Shown here: positions 63,290-64,000 of the stretch, in pieces
How positions within the stretch are numbered: position 1 is the stretch's first letter
Layout: each line of letters begins with the position of its first letter
DNA from: Acidobacteriota bacterium
Lineage (GTDB): Bacteria > Acidobacteriota > Blastocatellia > RBC074
Direction of reading: 5' to 3'
NCBI GenBank assembly: GCA_016196035.1
Contig: JACPYM010000064.1
Coordinates: 62,001 to 126,000 of the forward strand
DNA: 64,000 bases
Translations under genes and position numbers: made by a program
The notes under the pieces: generated by a model
Told to the model about the DNA's origin: nothing
The model's database searches: none
The model's input: the letters and a program-made list of their open reading frames with translations, nothing else

Positions 63290-64000
63290 AGTTGTGTTAG
63301 CCGCGCAGCCCCGCGTTTCCCAGCTTGCGGCTGGGTTGTTGGTTTGCTGAAGCAACGCGGCAAAGCGCGGCCCCAGGTGCGGATCGTTGCGCAAGCCGTC
63401 AAACGCTGGCTCAACGGCCAGCCAGACCAGCCACGCTTCGCGCTCGGTACAAGCGCGCTCCAAACATTCAAGCGTTTTTTCGTTGTTGCCCAGCAGGCAA
63501 TGAATCAGCGCCACCAAATAAAACGAGATGTAGCGTTCAGTGGCGATGCCCATGAGCTTGTCCAATATCGCTGCGGCTTCCTCGCGCAGGCCGGCAGCGG
63601 CCAGCGCCTGCCCATACAGCAGCAACACGAGCGGGCCTTCGTTGGAAAGCTCGACCCAGCGTTTGGCCTCGCTTAAAGCCTCTTCGCGCGCGCCCATCAA
63701 ACGCAGCGTCCAACTCAACCCGTAATGCGCCATCGGATAAAGCGGATGCGCGGCGATGACGCGGCGGTATTGCGCCACGCTCTCGTCAAAGCGGCGCGCG
63801 AAATACAAACACCAGCCCAGGTTGTGACCGTTGTAGGGCGTCAGCGGGTCGAGTTCGAGACCACGCCGGGCGTGCGCCAAGCCTTCTTCAAAACGGCCTT
63901 CCATCGTGAGTTGCAGCGAATAGCAGATGTGCGCGTGCGCGTTGTGCGGATTCAACTCGATGGCGCGGCGGCACGCCTCTTCACCGCGCGCCCAATCGTA
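63287..64000 (-). CDS. C-terminal part of a TPR-repeat protein (5' beyond window)
   Basis: 238 codons, open to the window end. Tetratricopeptide repeats are clear: A-C-R-R-A-I-E-L-N-P-H-N-A, G-L-A-H-A-R-R-G-L-E-L-D-P-L-T-P, Y-R-R-V-I-A-A-H-P-L-Y-P and A-K-R-W-V-E-L-S. The tail E-P-A-F-D-G-L-R-N-D-P-H-L-G-P-R-F is typical of the C-terminal sensor part of acidobacterial protein kinases or winged-helix regulators, whose N-terminal domain would lie outside the window. The stop codon TAG belongs to the end of compound element copy E. Confidence 0.85.
   Translation of the reverse strand, partial: YDWARGEEACRRAIELNPHNAHAHICYSLQLTMEGRFEEGLAHARRGLELDPLTPYNGHNLGWCLYFARRFDESVAQYRRVIAAHPLYPMAHYGLSWTLRLMGAREEALSEAKRWVELSNEGPLVLLLYGQALAAAGLREEAAAILDKLMGIATERYISFYLVALIHCLLGNNEKTLECLERACTEREAWLVWLAVEPAFDGLRNDPHLGPRFAALLQQTNNPAASWETRGCAANTT

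Overview
The window is about 64 kb of GC-rich bacterial chromosome. It holds about 43 supportable protein genes or gene fragments, three serine tRNAs, the 4.5S SRP RNA, and an unusual density of intergenic palindromic repeats. Several features suggest an Acidobacteriota-type genome, perhaps Blastocatellia: FG-GAP/ASPIC, YCF48 and penicillin-acylase exported proteins, a large DUF11 repeat protein, a TPR-tail protein, and many hairpin repeat families. This placement is inference; no rRNA or taxonomic marker was compared.

Layout. 1-8.6 kb: tail of a BNR/VPS10-type exported protein, a type I restriction-modification operon on the minus strand (hsdR, hsdM, hsdS) whose gaps are filled with palindromes, and a B12-binding radical SAM protein that seems to start at CTG. 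8.7-20 kb: mostly minus-strand exported or housekeeping enzymes (penicillin acylase, FG-GAP/ASPIC protein, YCF48 propeller, S41 protease, TonB-domain protein, HD phosphohydrolase, M20 peptidase). 20.4-26.2 kb: plus-strand genes (TPR-like exported protein, RNase III, signal peptidase I, a polytopic membrane protein, an Rpn-family nuclease). 26.2-33.4 kb: the accessory region described below. 34-47.8 kb: core genes (endolysin-like muramidase, guaB, RodZ-like protein, DUF255/thioredoxin protein, HAD phosphatase, tadA, tRNA-Ser x2, ffs, dnaX-ybaB-recR, fabI, tRNA-Ser). 47.8-59.2 kb: one giant exported protein of 3776 residues with exact 405-bp and 354-bp tandem repeats. 59.5-64 kb: an integrase remnant, a four-gene operon (thioesterase, NDH-2, membrane protein, STAS) and the end of a TPR protein.

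The most interesting stretch is 26.2-33.4 kb. Read on the minus strand it is an operon of a TIR-iSTAND-like protein, a MoxR AAA+ ATPase and a 1097-residue membrane protein ending in a formylglycine-generating-enzyme (FGE/C-type-lectin) fold. The C-terminus of the last gene looks like the variable region of a diversity-generating retroelement (DGR). Expected variable positions are all NNY codons, a GC-rich hairpin lies just after the stop, and next comes the first 46 codons of an Avd-like accessory gene. That avd fragment stops at the edge of a RAYT (REP-associated tyrosine transposase) unit flanked by long palindromes; no reverse transcriptase or template repeat remains in the window. I read this as a TIR/MoxR conflict system whose sensor-like protein was, or is in trans, diversified by a DGR, and whose retroelement half was lost at a RAYT/palindrome breakpoint.

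The RAYT palindrome occurs five times here. Two full copies have outer terminal repeats that begin and end in TA, and in both cases the repeat end supplies the TAG stop codon of the adjacent gene (hsdM and the TPR protein).
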